A DNA stretch of 64,000 nucleotides from Pyrrhoderma lamaoense (lineage: Eukaryota > Basidiomycota > Agaricomycetes > Hymenochaetales > Hymenochaetaceae), in assembly GCA_002794735.1 (NCBI GenBank), contig NBAZ01000009.1, forward strand, positions 930,001 through 994,000, written 5' to 3'. Made by a program: the position numbers and the translations under genes. Each line of letters opens with the position of its first letter. Position 1 is the stretch's first letter. Under the pieces are notes generated by a model. The model was given only the letters and a program-made list of their open reading frames with translations, was not told the DNA's origin and searched no databases. Of the stretch, positions 10,858 to 22,556 are shown piece after piece.

Positions 10858-12944
10858 ATGTCGTTCAATGTCCCTCTCATCTCTTCGCTACCTACCATAG
10901 ATATACTTAACATTGACGGTTATGACAAAACATATCTTGCTACTTGCGCACTTGCAGTCGCATTCTCTGTTGTACAATATCTCAATGCCCGGAAACGCGA
11001 TGTATGTTGTATAACCTCCTATTTGTGGTATATCTAACATCTTGTAGATTAACGTCCAGCGATAGGGCCATCTGGGAGGATATCATCATATTACGGGGCA
11101 GTCAGTTTTCTGAAGAACGCGCGTGTCATGTTAGTAGAAGGTTATGAGAAGGCAAGTCGGTAATTCAATATGATATTTGCTGCTGTCGTTTACTCTGTGG
11201 CTAATATCATTCACTCACAACTCAGTATAAGACACGTACATTCAAAGTTCCAGAGCTCGGCGATGGCTTGTGATTGTTAACACTCCAGAGTTAATCGAGG
11301 AACTTCGTCGCACTCCTGATGACAAGCTATCTTTCCTCGAGGCTGTTAGTGATGTGAGGCAACTTTACGTCTGCATCATGATTGATAAATGACACATCAA
11401 TCATCTATCTAACATACAGGGACTTGCGGCAGATTTTACTCTAGGTCGTTTAGTCAACAGAAACCAGTACCATATACCTATTGTTCGCTCACAGCTTACT
11501 CGTAATATTGGAGTTCTGTTTAGCGACGTCACGGATGAAATTGTTGCTGGCTTTGAAGAATATGTTGGAACTAGCCAAGGTATTACTGATCTCATTGAAC
11601 AAGACTGTATCTAATGATAGTATAGACTGGGTATCGAAACCAGCCCTTGCGACTATGATGCAAATAGTTTGTAGTGCAAGTAATAAGGTCTTCGTTGGGT
11701 TACCTCTGTGTAAGAATACAATATTTCGATCACCTTTTATATGTCTATTAATCATAGGAGTACCTAACAGGCCGCAACAAGGACTACATGGACCTTAATA
11801 TAAGGTTCACAATCGATGTAGTCAAAGCTGCAGCCGTAATCAAAATGTTCCCTAATATCATAAGCCGTACGTTTTTCTACTACAACTATTCCAATCTGTC
11901 TTCACTCATAGTTTTGGAAGTCTTGTTGGCGAGCTACTAACTTCGGTGCCTGCTACAACTCGCCGAGCAGAGAAGCACTTGAGGCCAATTATTGAGCACC
12001 GTCAAGCCCTTATTGATGAATATGGTCCGGACTATCCGGACAAGCCCGTCAGTTTAACGACAGTTCTTACAATATGCCATATGTTATTTTTACTTATTTA
12101 GCTCTCAGAATGACATGCTTTCTTGGCTCATGGATGAGGCAGAGGGTGAACAGAGAACAGTATATGCGCTCACACAGCGCTTGCTTACGCTAAACTTCGC
12201 TGCTATTCACACATCATCAATGGTGGGTACACTCGGGTCCTTATTTTAAGTGAATGTCAAATACCTAATATATGATTCCTTCACATAGAGTTTCACACAT
12301 GCGCTTTTCCACCTTGCAGCAAATCCGCAATATGCCCAACCTATGCGTGAGGAAGTTGAACGTGTGACTGCAAGGGAAGGATGGACAAAAGCATCAATGC
12401 AAAAGCTGCGCAAAGTAGACAGTTTCCTACGTGAGAGTCAACGATACAATGGCATCGGGACACTCTCGATGACTCGCAAGGCACTAGTCGATTATACTCT
12501 CTCAGACGGGACTTTCCTACCTAAGGGATCATTCGTCTCTTGTAACCTATTAGCTATTCACCGGCTTGAGAGCAATTATGATGATGCTAATGAGTTCAAG
12601 CCTTTCCGATTCTCTGAACAAAGAGAGGGAGTACAGAGGATGGGTTAAAACACCAATATGTCTCGACGAGTATTGAATACTTACCTTTTGGTCACGGGCG
12701 ACACGCTTGGTATGTTGTGCAATCTGTTTTGTATACTTATATTTTCCTCATACCTCTTTAAAACTAGTCCTGGCCGATTTTTTGCTGCTAATGAATTGAA
12801 AGCGATGTTAGCCTACATTGTTGCCCACTATGACGTTAAACTTCCGACGAGGCAAATGGTGTACGACCTTCGGACTTTGAACTGTCCTCCTCGGTAGCAC
12901 CAAACACAAAGGCTCATGTTCTGTTTAGGCGGAGAAGTAACTAA
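10858..12944 (+). pseudogene. cytochrome P450, ent-kaurene-oxidase-like, copy A2, frame-broken
   Basis: Same exon layout as A1, starting at ATG 10858 (MSFNVPLISSLPT), with the anchor ending ARKRD. Splice sites are kept, including the GC donor at 11152. I-helix FAAIHTSS, ESQR and the split haem motif FGHGRHAC|PGRF are all present. Relative to A1 it has five one-base deletions: near 11055 (exon 2, causing an early stop), 11260, 11863, 12629 and 12845. The last conceptual stop is 12942-12944. No single ORF can span it, so it is a recent pseudogene or the deletions are sequencing errors. Apart from the indels it stays very close to A1. Confidence 0.75.
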
Positions 12945-14160
12945 TGTTATGCTCCTCTCATTCTTGTATAAAATTTCTATGGTACCATACTGACGATATG
13001 TCAAAGTTTGTAACCGTTGTTTCTTCCTCATAAAGTATATTCAATTATAAATTAAGTTAGATGTTTGTCTGTGTATGGTGTTGTCTAGTACTTTGAGTGT
13101 TCTCTCCTCGCAGTTGATTAATTATTATATGGTGCTGGAATATCAGCTTATAATACAAGGTAAAGCAGTATAGATCTTACACACACACGAAAGTGTCATT
13201 CTCGGGATATAAGGACATGTTAGCACCACAATAATTATGTAACCATACACCACCACTTTTCTCTTTCAAGTTTTATACCACAAAACGGCCTACATGCAGA
13301 TAATAATATGATCAGTATGAGCTATCAATATGTCCATTCATCTCCCTATTTCTTTGTGCGTAGGTAGTGTAATAACAAATATAGCCTTATGCGGGAGCTC
13401 TGCGGCCTCTACGCTGCTGGGATATCTTTCTCCTCTTCAAGTAAATGTGCCTTTACCTGTAAAAATTGACTGGTGAAGGCCCATCCACTCCTTCACCTCA
13501 GGCTAGTCGCTCTCATTTATAGATTCTCTTGACTGCAGACTGGCCCCCAGCCGAATAGACATATGTATCCAGCGTATACGACCTCTGCGTTGCTGGGAGA
13601 TCATTCTCCTCTTCATCATTTCTAGGATGTTAGAAGAGCAGTGCGAAGGACGGAGAATGGGGAGATATGGATGAAATGTAGAGATGGATAAAGTGATTCA
13701 ACGAGTTGGAAATATGGTGATGATAACTACTGAAACTACGAGGATGCAAATATTACATAAACAGGTATTCTGTTTAGGCGGAGCGCCTTTTTCCCTTTCT
13801 TTTTTCGTCTTCACAACAACCCCTTATACACTGTACATGTACAATGAAATCTATAATGATAACGGTCTTAGTTACCAACAAGAAAGTCAAATCCTTTCCT
13901 TTATAGAGGAAACTCTCAAGCGAACCGCACCGTCATGTTCACTTGTTTCACATTTATCCAGTCTTAGCTCTTAACCGCCTGATGGTGTATACGTTTGAAA
14001 TCGCTCTGTGTCATTAAACCATGGGTTGATCTAAATAGTGTCCATTATTACTGTCATCGACTTTAAATAACTGCTACTCAGCCTTAATCAAATGTCGGCC
14101 TCTCCTAGTTCGAACGTGTATAAACGACAGAAGTGCAGAATCCATAGAGCTCTACTCATA
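12945..14160. other. 3' flank of A2 and unassigned DNA
   Basis: About 13060-13380 matches the 3' flanks of A1 and A3, and the match stops near 13385. Beyond it, two similar stretches (about 13395-13435 and 13585-13625, ctctgc.....acgctgctggga / gttgctgggaga with ctcctcttca) form a small imperfect direct repeat. The 96-codon ORF at 13684-13974 has no recognisable domain. Confidence 0.4.
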
Positions 14161-14440
14161 AACGGGTATTTGAAACGAGACCCGGGTGGGGTTCCTCTCA
14201 TGTTCCTTGAATCCTTCGGAGAAAAGTTTTAGTTGGTCAGTTACTAAGCCTTGATCCACTTGTTTTGTCTGACAGTATGTCATATCTCCATTGACAGGGT
14301 TGGTTGAGAGCTTTGTTATGTTTCGGATAGATACCTATGGCATTTATCTTGATAATAGTCTCCTCGTTCCTACTAATTATATAAAACTGTATGTATATAC
14401 TTGGGAGCAGAAAGGAAGGCAGAGGTAATGTGATAAATGT
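14160..14440 (+). repeat. duplicated flank R2, copy 2
   Basis: Diverged match to 2195-2475. It sits after P450 A2, whereas the first copy sits before A1. Confidence 0.6.
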
Positions 14441-14449
14441 TTTTGCATG

Positions 14450-16185
14450 TTACGGTTAGTACAAAGAAGCTTAGGTATAGAGCACTTTCCTCAGAGTTTC
14501 TTCAACTACAGCTGATAATATAAGATAAATTTAGGTCTTCTTCTCTTTCTAGTTTCAGGCTATAGTACTAGAAGCTATATATAGGGCCTACATACTCGTC
14601 ACTGTGGTATACTGATTATATATGTTCAGCAAGATAATCTTTTTTACATTTCCCTAGACTACGGTCTCGAAGCCTTAATGCAGCTAATCTGTACAAACAT
14701 TCTTGCGAGATCAGTTCTTTCGATAAATCTAAGCTTTACTAGCATGTACATCTTCTTAGCACATAGTAATCCGGTTTACACTTACAACCAGACTCTGGTA
14801 CTACATCCTTGACAACGGTGGGTTCCTCCGAAAGTCGAAAGATATCTACGATTGATAGGCAACAAGGTGAGATCTTCTCTGAATCTTTCAAGCCTAATTG
14901 CGTATGAAAATGCTTGTATATGGGTAGCTTGCCAACGCGGGCTAACTTGATTAACGGATACACTTACCTCGCAATGTGGAGACTTGCCCTAGTACCAAGA
15001 GCTATAGCTGTAAAATCAATGCGTATACATCCGCCTCTAACGTCAAGATCAGTACACGCATTTGGTGTGTTGGGAAGTATGTACAGACAGTCTGGCAGGT
15101 GAATGGTACTGAGAAACTATGCCGAAGCCATCTCGTTTGTTCCCTTAACAAACACCGTAACTGTAGTGTCGAGCATCTTTCGAAACGAGTTCAACAGACT
15201 AACACCTTCAATCATCACATAAGAAGCTCACATATCTATCAGGTAGGCAAAGCATCCTCCATGGATGTTGCCTTCTCCGTTTAACGTGTCTTTTTAGTTA
15301 ATAGAAAGAAGAATAAGATGTCCTTAATTGAATGAAAGATGCGTTTGACTCATGATAGACGTACCTTCTTCTACATCCAACTCACACAACTTTAGCTTCT
15401 AACTTCTCTGGCTCATCTAGTTTTATGAATGTCAACGTCCGTTATCCTGACTCGACTTCCAGTAGCATCGGCGAAGCCGTGATACCGTGCCATGAATATA
15501 CCAAGAGTATCCGCGAATGTCTGTTTGACATCGTTTGGTGCATTGCCAGCAATAGTCTAACATCGTTCATCTTGCTGCAAGTACATTATCAGTTGCTGCT
15601 GCTTCCTTCTTATTTCTACCATGGTTGTAATATAACGGTGCTAAAGGAAGAGGTCGTCTTCACATCTTTAGTCGGCACCATTTTCGTCATGTATCAGGAA
15701 AAAAGTACATTGTTATACGCTTCATTGAATTCAGGCCGTAGAATTTATAAAGCCAAGTGACACGCTTTTTTTGTTCTTCACCGATCAATGATTGTCTTTT
15801 CCATCCGTAAACATATGCATATAAGTCTAAATCACTTTTCGTCATGATTCAAATCACTGCTGTGAAGAATTTTTGGGTTTGGGACCAACTTAGACGAGTT
15901 AGTTTCTATCAACGAGAATATGTGGTTGTCACGAAGTCCAGGTCTTTTAGTTCGGTTCTAGTATTAAAAAGGCCTTTATTAATATTGACATCTAAATTAT
16001 TAAGCTAGATTCGTTATTTCTTCTATGTTGCATATATGATACAATGGATCAATAAGGTGAGAAATCTATTAGTTTATCATAGATAGTTTCATGATGGATC
16101 GGTGACATTGTGGAACTAAAAATTATCTTATACCTCGGACTGTATTCATGATGATCACCGACCCTTCTTGCCACACGGCAGTATC
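14450..16185. other. no identified gene; possible decayed minus-strand exons
   Basis: On the minus strand, 15080-14970 and 14896-14803 can be joined through a canonical intron (GTAAGT...TTAG), but the product matches no family I know. Plus ORFs 14976-15284 and 15425-15760 (111 codons) lack signal peptide, splice context or domain. I treat the stretch as decayed or non-coding. Confidence 0.25.
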
Positions 16186-16304
16186 GTAGTCTAAGGACAT
16201 GGAACGCTAAAATGACACTTTTGTGGAAATGGTTTGTAAGAGCCTGAAGAGTCTGACAGATAATCAGTCAACTGCCCATTTTCAGGTTTATTAAGCTTTC
16301 TACT

Positions 16305-16765
16305 GGCGATCAGTATTACAGCGAATTCGGAGAATCTTGTTACTACAATGTTAGTGCGCGTACAAAAATCGGAAAAAAAAAACTGGGTCATTTTGTTAAG
16401 GAATGGCATCTATTAAAGGAAAGAGGAAGGCAGACACGCCGTGCTCACAGCTTCGACATTTCTGTTTTTCCTCTGCATACACTGCAAATAAGTACTTTAG
16501 TATATATAAGAGTCAGAGATTAACTTACTGTAAAGTTTCCACAGAAATATGCTTTTTTTACAAAGAAAGTGTCCTCAAATCGTGTTACTTGAGCTTTTAT
16601 CATCCTTGCTTTGGCGACGCGTTGGGGACGCTTCCATAAAAGGTAGTGTCTGCCTTCCTCTTTCTTAATATAGACGCCATTCCCTTTTTAGAATGTCCTA
16701 GTTTTTTTCTTTCTAACATTGTAGTAACAAGGTTTTCTGAATTTGCTGTGATATTAGTGTCGAAT
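16305..16765. repeat. imperfect long inverted repeat, arms of about 120-130 bp
   Basis: The left arm 16305-16436 and right arm 16647-16765 are reverse complements with mismatches. Shared runs include cttgttactacaatgtta, ggaatggc.tctat and aaagaggaaggcagacac. The loop of about 210 bp is unrelated. Each arm reads as a short exon-like peptide (NIVVTRFSEFAVIL) on the strand facing outward, so it may be an inverted duplication of a gene end rather than a transposon. Confidence 0.6.
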
Positions 16766-16849
16766 AATTTAAAGATGATTGTACTCCGAAGAACGATCAT
16801 CCAGTCATCACGCTCATTAATCAAAGAAGACAAAGTATCGTGTGGAATC

Positions 16850-17219
16850 CTCCGTCTTAAACAAATCCGTTAGAACTTTGGATTCTAGACGACACAAGTT
16901 TAGCATTTTTACTCAAGTAAACACCAAATCCTTATCACGTTTATCTCTCATAATTAAGATATGCGCATGTGAGCAACGTATCATCCTTCTCATCTTCTAA
17001 GACGGGAGCTAAGAAACAGAAGAGCAATATAGATTCACGAAAGAAGGCAAATAAAGATAGATCAATCTTCAATAGGTGTTTTACTGAGAGCACTTCCTTA
17101 TACCATTCCTGTCTCCGGATGCTGTAGGTATATGCCAATAAACATAAATAACAGAGTAAGACGAGTACCTTTTGTCTCTTCAGCTCTTTCAGCTCCATAC
17201 CCCCCAAGACAACACGCAC
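16850..17219 (-). pseudogene. possible decayed multi-helix membrane protein gene
   Basis: Minus ORF 17219-16941 encodes two hydrophobic segments (KVLVLLCYLCLLAYT and LFAFFRESILLFCFLAPV) with charged loops between. This resembles the late helices of the fungal DUF6533/DUF6534 membrane families, and the arms of the adjacent inverted repeat could be its C-terminal exon. The assignment is weak; the region may simply be chance AT-rich ORFs. Confidence 0.25.
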
Positions 17220-17242
17220 TCGTTCTGTAGCCAGTATCCATC

Positions 17243-19317
17243 ATGTTCAAGATATTGAGCTATGCTTTACTGTCTTCTTCTGGATCTTTCTGAACCTTGT
17301 TCATGCTCAGAACTTGACTGGTCCTGGATCCATGAGAAGTGCTTACACTCCTGACTTTGGTGACTGCCCAGAGGATTTCCAGCTCGTTCGATCGGTGGGA
17401 ACAGGCACAAGCCAATCCATTGGTTCAGAAGAGTCCACATATATCGCCTCTCGCGATGCTCATGTGCTTCCCAGCTCATGGAACTCGTACTTGAATAATG
17501 TACTATCTAAGAGCTATAGCCAGCTAGTTCCCGATTACGTGACTAGTATTCTCACGGAACAAAGCTCACGTCCGAGGTTAGGAATTTCAACTAGCGGGGG
17601 CGGGCATCGCGCCGCTATATTTGGAGCTGGAATTTTGAATGCGCTGGATGGAAGAAATGAATCGAGTATAGACGCTGGAACAGGGGGATTATTACAAGCT
17701 GCTTCTTATCTAGTTGGTCTTTCTGGCGGTTCGTGGCTAGTAACATCCGCTGTTCAAGCCGATTTTCCTCTGTTTCAAGAGGTTGCTTTCGGTTCATCGA
17801 GTGGTCCAAGCTCAGGATGGGGCGGATGGATAACACAAATCAACCTAGGTCTTCCAGTTCGTAGTTTCAGTGGGATTTTTGCATTCTATGAAGGTATCGT
17901 AACAGAAATTAGAGGAAAATATGACGCGGGTTTCCATTGACTTTCAACGACGTTTGGGCTCGGCTGCTTGCCCGCCACTTTGTTAATGGAACGTTCGCCG
18001 ATTCCTTCTTCGATAATTCGGATACTCTTCACGGAGCCGGTATTTTATTTTCAGATATCACAAACGTGTGAGTAAAATACTAGTGTCTGTAACATATAAT
18101 CCTGAGGATTTCTTAGTTCAAGCTTTGCAAACTTTGAGATACCATTTCCGATCGTTGTCTCGGATTCAGTATCAACCAGGGAAAATCTGAGTACTGTGAT
18201 CGCCTCCAACGATGAGGTTCAGCTTACTAATGTGATCTATGAATTTAATCCTTGTAAGTTTATAGTTATGCACACCTAATTTTTGATGTAAGACTTTACT
18301 AATACTCGCCCGTTTTTCCCAAATTCAATAGACGAAATGGGATCTTTTGATCCAATGCTAGCTTCATTTACCCCTACTAAATACCTCGGAACTATGAACA
18401 CAAGTGTTTGTGTAACTAAATATGATCAAGCAGCATTTGTCATGGGCACATCATCAGAATTATTCAACGAGATCAATCAAAAAGTATGTACACACACACA
18501 CACACACTATATCTCCCACCGTTGTTTGAAATCTGATTAAAATACATAGATCATTAATGTTCTTGATTCCATTCTTGATTTTATCGAGCCCGCTTTCCCT
18601 GTTCTTAAGCATTTTGTAGCACTTTATCCTAATTCATTCTTTGGTGTAAACCCCGATTCTTATCCCGATTTTGATCAAGAATATCTCAGTCTCGTCGATG
18701 GAGGTGAGAATGGAGAAAATATTCCAATCCAGCCTCTTCTCGTACGAGCTCGAGAAGTAGACGTCATCGTAGCGATTGATGCTACCTCCGATGATGAAAA
18801 TAATTTTGCGGCCGGAAGTTCACTTATTGTACGTAGTACTCATCCCCGTTAATCAAGTTAAACAAATTGGTCTAATACCGAATTAAAATTTAAATAAAAG
18901 GCTACATGGAACCGCTCAATTCTCTTCCCATCAGTATATGATTTCCCGCAAGTGCCGAATACTACCGACGCATTCATCGCTCAGAATCTCAATTCAAGGC
19001 CGACTTTCTTTGGATGCAACGACAACTCACCTGTCCCACTTGTAATTTACCTTGCCAATGGTGGGCCTCCCACTGGACAAACCCCTGTCACAAATACAAA
19101 TACGCTTCAGATTCAATACCCTGTTTATGAAGTACAAGCGATGTTAGACCAGACGTTCTTGATTGCAACACAAGGACGGCCAGCGAGTGATTCGCAAGCA
19201 GTTGACTCCGACTGGCCAGCGTGTCTGGCGTGTGCTGTTGTTGATCGTAAACGGGGTGGAATACAGAGAAGTGGGATCTGTGATAGTTGTTTCTCTCGGT
19301 ACTGCTGGTCCCCATGA
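17243..19317 (+). CDS. secreted phospholipase B / lysophospholipase
   Basis: Exons 17243-18067, 18117-18253, 18332-18483, 18550-18828, 18901-19317; about 604 residues, normal for fungal phospholipase B. It hydrolyses acyl chains of (lyso)phospholipids outside the cell. Seen: the oxyanion loop GISTSGGGHRAAIFGAG (about residues 113-129), nucleophile motif GLSGGSW, catalytic-Asp region LVDGGENGENIPIQP, and the Cys-rich end WPACLACAVVD...CDSCFSRYCW. The protein begins MFKILSYALLSS and then needs one extra base near 17275-17281 to continue into the hydrophobic signal peptide ending LVHAQNLTG. A second missing base near 17934 precedes LTFNDVWARLLARHF. Intron 3 starts with a (CA)n run at 18490-18508. 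The downstream reading frame is intact, so this is either a recently broken gene or two base-call errors. Confidence 0.85.
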
Positions 19318-19890
19318 TATTGGGCACATGATTGCCAAATCATGAACCTCACATCTACTTCTCAACTCTTCCAAAGAGAGATGATTTCTTGGGCGCATAC
19401 ATATATATAATTTTTTATAGGACTAATACTATGATCTCATGGCTAATCAAAAACTCAATTGCATTATTATTAACGATATATCTAACCAGTAAGTGTCATA
19501 AGAAGCTCTTGTTTAGTACCTGGTAGATCACCCTTTTATCCACATTGATAATGGTGTTGATTATTGTCAACGACATGAGACAAAAACAACTTAGATCACA
19601 TGGGTATATTTTTCCTTCGTTGTACAATATAGAATATCATTAATGTTGACTATTGAGTCCGAAGACGAGGTATAATAATGTCTTGAAATTGTTTCTCCTA
19701 AGGGACTTCATTACTTGTCTTCATACCTTCTCGATAGGCTTATATACCAACGTAAAGCATGTACGTGCACTCCTCCTCCTAACCTACCTTGCTTTTCTGT
19801 AAAACAGGTTCCTGCTCAGTCAAGCTTATAGACCATGCGCAAGTTACACAGTATTCTTATTATTCTATTTTATGGAGTCTTCTTGATCCT
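19318..19890. other. 3' region of phospholipase B, no gene
   Basis: AT-rich with a few short ORFs (19332-19526). Nothing recognised. Confidence 0.4.
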
Positions 19891-19897
19891 TGTCTCT

Positions 19898-20180
19898 CTA
19901 GATAAAAGAAATTGATACATATGTACGTGTAGAAGCAGGTAGAAGGGAGTAAAAAATACCTTCTTTGTACCTGGTATACTAGTGGACACTCTAGAATATA
20001 GTCACTCTACATCATATTCGCGCCCATTTATTTATCTAAGGCATCAGTACCATTTGTTTGAGGGAATAACGTCATGCTTACGTCGAGAGAAGTGTATTCG
20101 TGTAGACTATATGTGATTATGATAGAATTCCTGATTAAACCGAAGAAGCCTTTGAAGAAGATATACAGACGTATTTTTAT
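19898..20180 (-). pseudogene. truncated copy of the 3' exons of the DUF6534 gene
   Basis: About 280 bp aligns with 7100-7360 of the DUF6534 gene, covering intron, the short exon tctac.cgaa.acacttctc and its GTAAGC donor (read on the minus strand). The following exon is degraded: the expected CTGAATACACGCG reads differently and the frame is lost. No upstream exons exist here, so this is a partial, dead duplicate. Confidence 0.6.
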
Positions 20181-20289
20181 CTATCATGAAGTGGATTGAA
20201 AGATCTAATAGGTTGTCGGTGTAGGATCGACTAACTAGATAGTCGGTCGTAGTTTATTTATAATGCACTTTGCTCAGAGAGTCCATTAC

Positions 20290-20770
20290 TACTATATTTC
20301 CTTACTCTCGGCCATGCTTCCAGCCCATTTCTCTTACTACTCGGTTTCATTCCTTATCCTTACTCTAGAATAGGATTTTTTTATTTGGCCTCCTCGTTTC
20401 TGATAGTCGCCTGTATTCTTTATCTACTACTCTGCTGTTTATTAGGCTGCCCGGACGCGCTTGTGACGCTCGGACCATACTGCGAGTCGTCCGGCGGACA
20501 GGTATACATACACGTTTATCTCAAACTACTGCTTCGGTCGGGGCTCTATTACTTACGTTTATACTGCCTTTACTGGACTGTGAAGTCTCAGCTCTCCCAA
20601 GGTCTCTATCTTTCTCTACGCTTCGACTGAGTTCTATGTATTCCGGCCGAAGTTGTGTTACCGGTTTTTAGCCTCAAAACTGAGCCAGAGCATCGTGTCT
20701 AGTGTAGACAGACTCTCTAAACCCATGTCCTCGCTCCAAACGACTAAAAGTCCAACCCTGACCTAAAGCT
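20290..20770 (+). mobile_element. repeat element E, plus orientation, internally deleted
   Basis: The same sequence occurs inverted at 21850-22500. A common core (ctgatagtcgcctgtattct to gtgaagtctcagctc) is about 80% identical by eye. This copy lacks about 180 bp between two ctgatag repeats that the other copy keeps. The apparent ORF (20385-20630, MASSFLIVACILYLLLCC) has a relative in the other copy but with frame changes, so it is probably not a gene. Possibly a solo LTR or a non-autonomous DNA element; ends not defined. Confidence 0.5.
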
Positions 20771-20789
20771 AAGTTCTCACCAGCGTGCT

Positions 20790-21535
20790 GTGTTGCATGC
20801 AAAGGAACCTCCTGAAAATGAGGAGAGGTAATGTAATATGAAATAGAATTGAGGTCCTATCATGTTTCGTTGCAGTCAAATTGATAGGTCACTGGTCCTT
20901 GACTGTATCGTTGGACGTTATATGATGTTTCCATGCTTTGTTTCTCACGCTTTGAACGAGTAATTATGACTTACATCCAAAGGAGTCTGCTTCAGTCTTG
21001 CTTACCGTACGAAACTCTATGATCAGGTTCATATATATAACTTTAAGCAAATCAAATATTGATTTTTTTTTGCGAATCCAGTCGTGTCGAGTCCGTGTAT
21101 AGTCAAGATAAGGAAATTTTCCTTACTTATGTACGAATTTACAATTTGAGTTTCCAAGATCATAACTTACGAAGCCACAAAAACCTCTCGTCAGTAATTC
21201 TCACGTTAGTATTGGAGAGCACACGGGAACTTGTAAAGCCAACCTATCCGACCTATCCAGTATATATTCTTAGCAAAGATTGCGGAGACAGCCGATACCC
21301 CTTCCACTCTCTTACAAACTTTCCTTCTCAAAGTTTGATGCAGAATTTTTGGTCATTACTGTTGCTGATGAATGCTTCACTCTGGAGCCATATCATGGAA
21401 TATTAGGTATGTTTTGAGTGTAAGAAAATAGGAATTCGTCACACGGAAGCTCTCCAAATAGCCCTTATTCACTTCAGTGATGTGATGAGAACACTATACA
21501 CTATCTAACTACAGCTGGTTATACTCAATATTAAT
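20790..21535 (+). promoter_or_regulatory. orphan upstream region of P450 A3
   Basis: Matches 9715-10760 (upstream of A2) and ends with the shared block at 21432-21490. The first exon that should follow is missing. Instead the MITE at 21541 and element E at 21850 begin. Confidence 0.55.
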
Positions 21536-21540
21536 ATCAA

Positions 21541-21849
21541 AGGACACCAGAATCCCTGATCGACACCAGTACAAATTGGGCTGAAAATCGATTCGTTACC
21601 AATATTTGTAATCAGTAAACTGATGAAAGATGCAATTATTAATATTCTCCCTCAATTTCCAAGGGCATTATAAGCCCGAAGTGCTTAGAAGATATACTAC
21701 TTGTAATTCATAATCTGAAGAATAATATTAATTTACTAGAAGAAGAAAAATCATTAATTTTCGACAGCAACTATGCGTATTCAAGGGATCTAATTGCTTT
21801 AGGAGGAGAAAATAACTACATGTGTACTAGCTGATTGTGGACACTGAAA
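21541..21849. mobile_element. degenerate copy of the 304-bp MITE
   Basis: Aligns over its whole length with 45638-45941: aggacaccag...ctgatcgacacc.gtacaaat at the left and gtactagctgat.gtggac.ct at the right. Terminal inverted repeats are eroded and no TTAA duplication remains, so it is an older insertion. It contributes to the break between the A3 promoter and the A3 coding relic. Confidence 0.65.
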
Positions 21850-22500
21850 ACTAACTTTTGGTCAAATTTGACCATTTAGTCGTAATTAGTGGCGAGGACT
21901 TGGGGTTTAGAGTCTGCCTACACCAGACTCATGCGCAGATTGATTGAGGGCTAAAAAGCGAGTAGCTCGACTTCAGCCGGAGTGTAGAGACTGATAGAGA
22001 TCCTGGGGCGAGCTGAGACTTCACAGACCAGCAAAGTAGTAGAAACTTGTAGAACAGAGCCCCAACCGAGGCTGTAGCTTGAGGTAAAAGTATATGTATT
22101 TTAGTCCTCCGGACGGCTTGCAGTACGGTCAGAGTGTTACAAACGCGTCCGGGCAGTCCAATAAAACAGCAGAGTAGTAGGTAAAGAATACAGGCGACTA
22201 TCAGAGAGCTACTTCGGAGGGCTAGATTGTAAGGATTTACTGAGAATTGGTTGAGAATTCCTTGGTTCACTACGGCCTCAAGTCTGGAAGCCTACATAGC
22301 AAAACGCGAGATGAAGGGTAGATAATAAGGAAAGCACGGCGTCCAGATGGCTAAATGCCACTGGACGAGGATCTTAGCTATCAGAAACGAGTGGGCCATA
22401 TAAACGAGCCCTATCCTCTTGTAAGAGTAGAATGTGAAGCTAAATGGTAAGAGAAACGGCCAGGCGCGCGGCCGAGTAGTAGCAATGGAATTTCCGGGCG
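21850..22500 (-). mobile_element. repeat element E, minus orientation, longer copy
   Basis: Inverted relative of 20290-20770. A perfect 14-bp palindrome ggtcaaatttgacc (21859-21872) lies at its left end. The 113-codon minus ORF (22270-21929) shares the SSxLIVACILYLLLCC core with the other copy but has no known domain. It is inserted just before the exon 2 remnant of P450 A3 and probably removed exon 1. Confidence 0.5.
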
Positions 22501-22556
22501 AGTTACAAAGTGCAGTATGAATGCACTACGACCAGCCAAACACATAGATGGTCCTA

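Noticed and set aside
10858..12944. C-to-T repeat-induced point mutation as the cause of P450 decay
   Set aside because: The breaks are one-base deletions, not clustered C-to-T changes, and coding identity between copies remains high.
13760..13785. 16-nt match ttctgtttaggcggag to the P450 A 3' end as another P450 relic
   Set aside because: The match does not extend to either side, so it is too short to claim.
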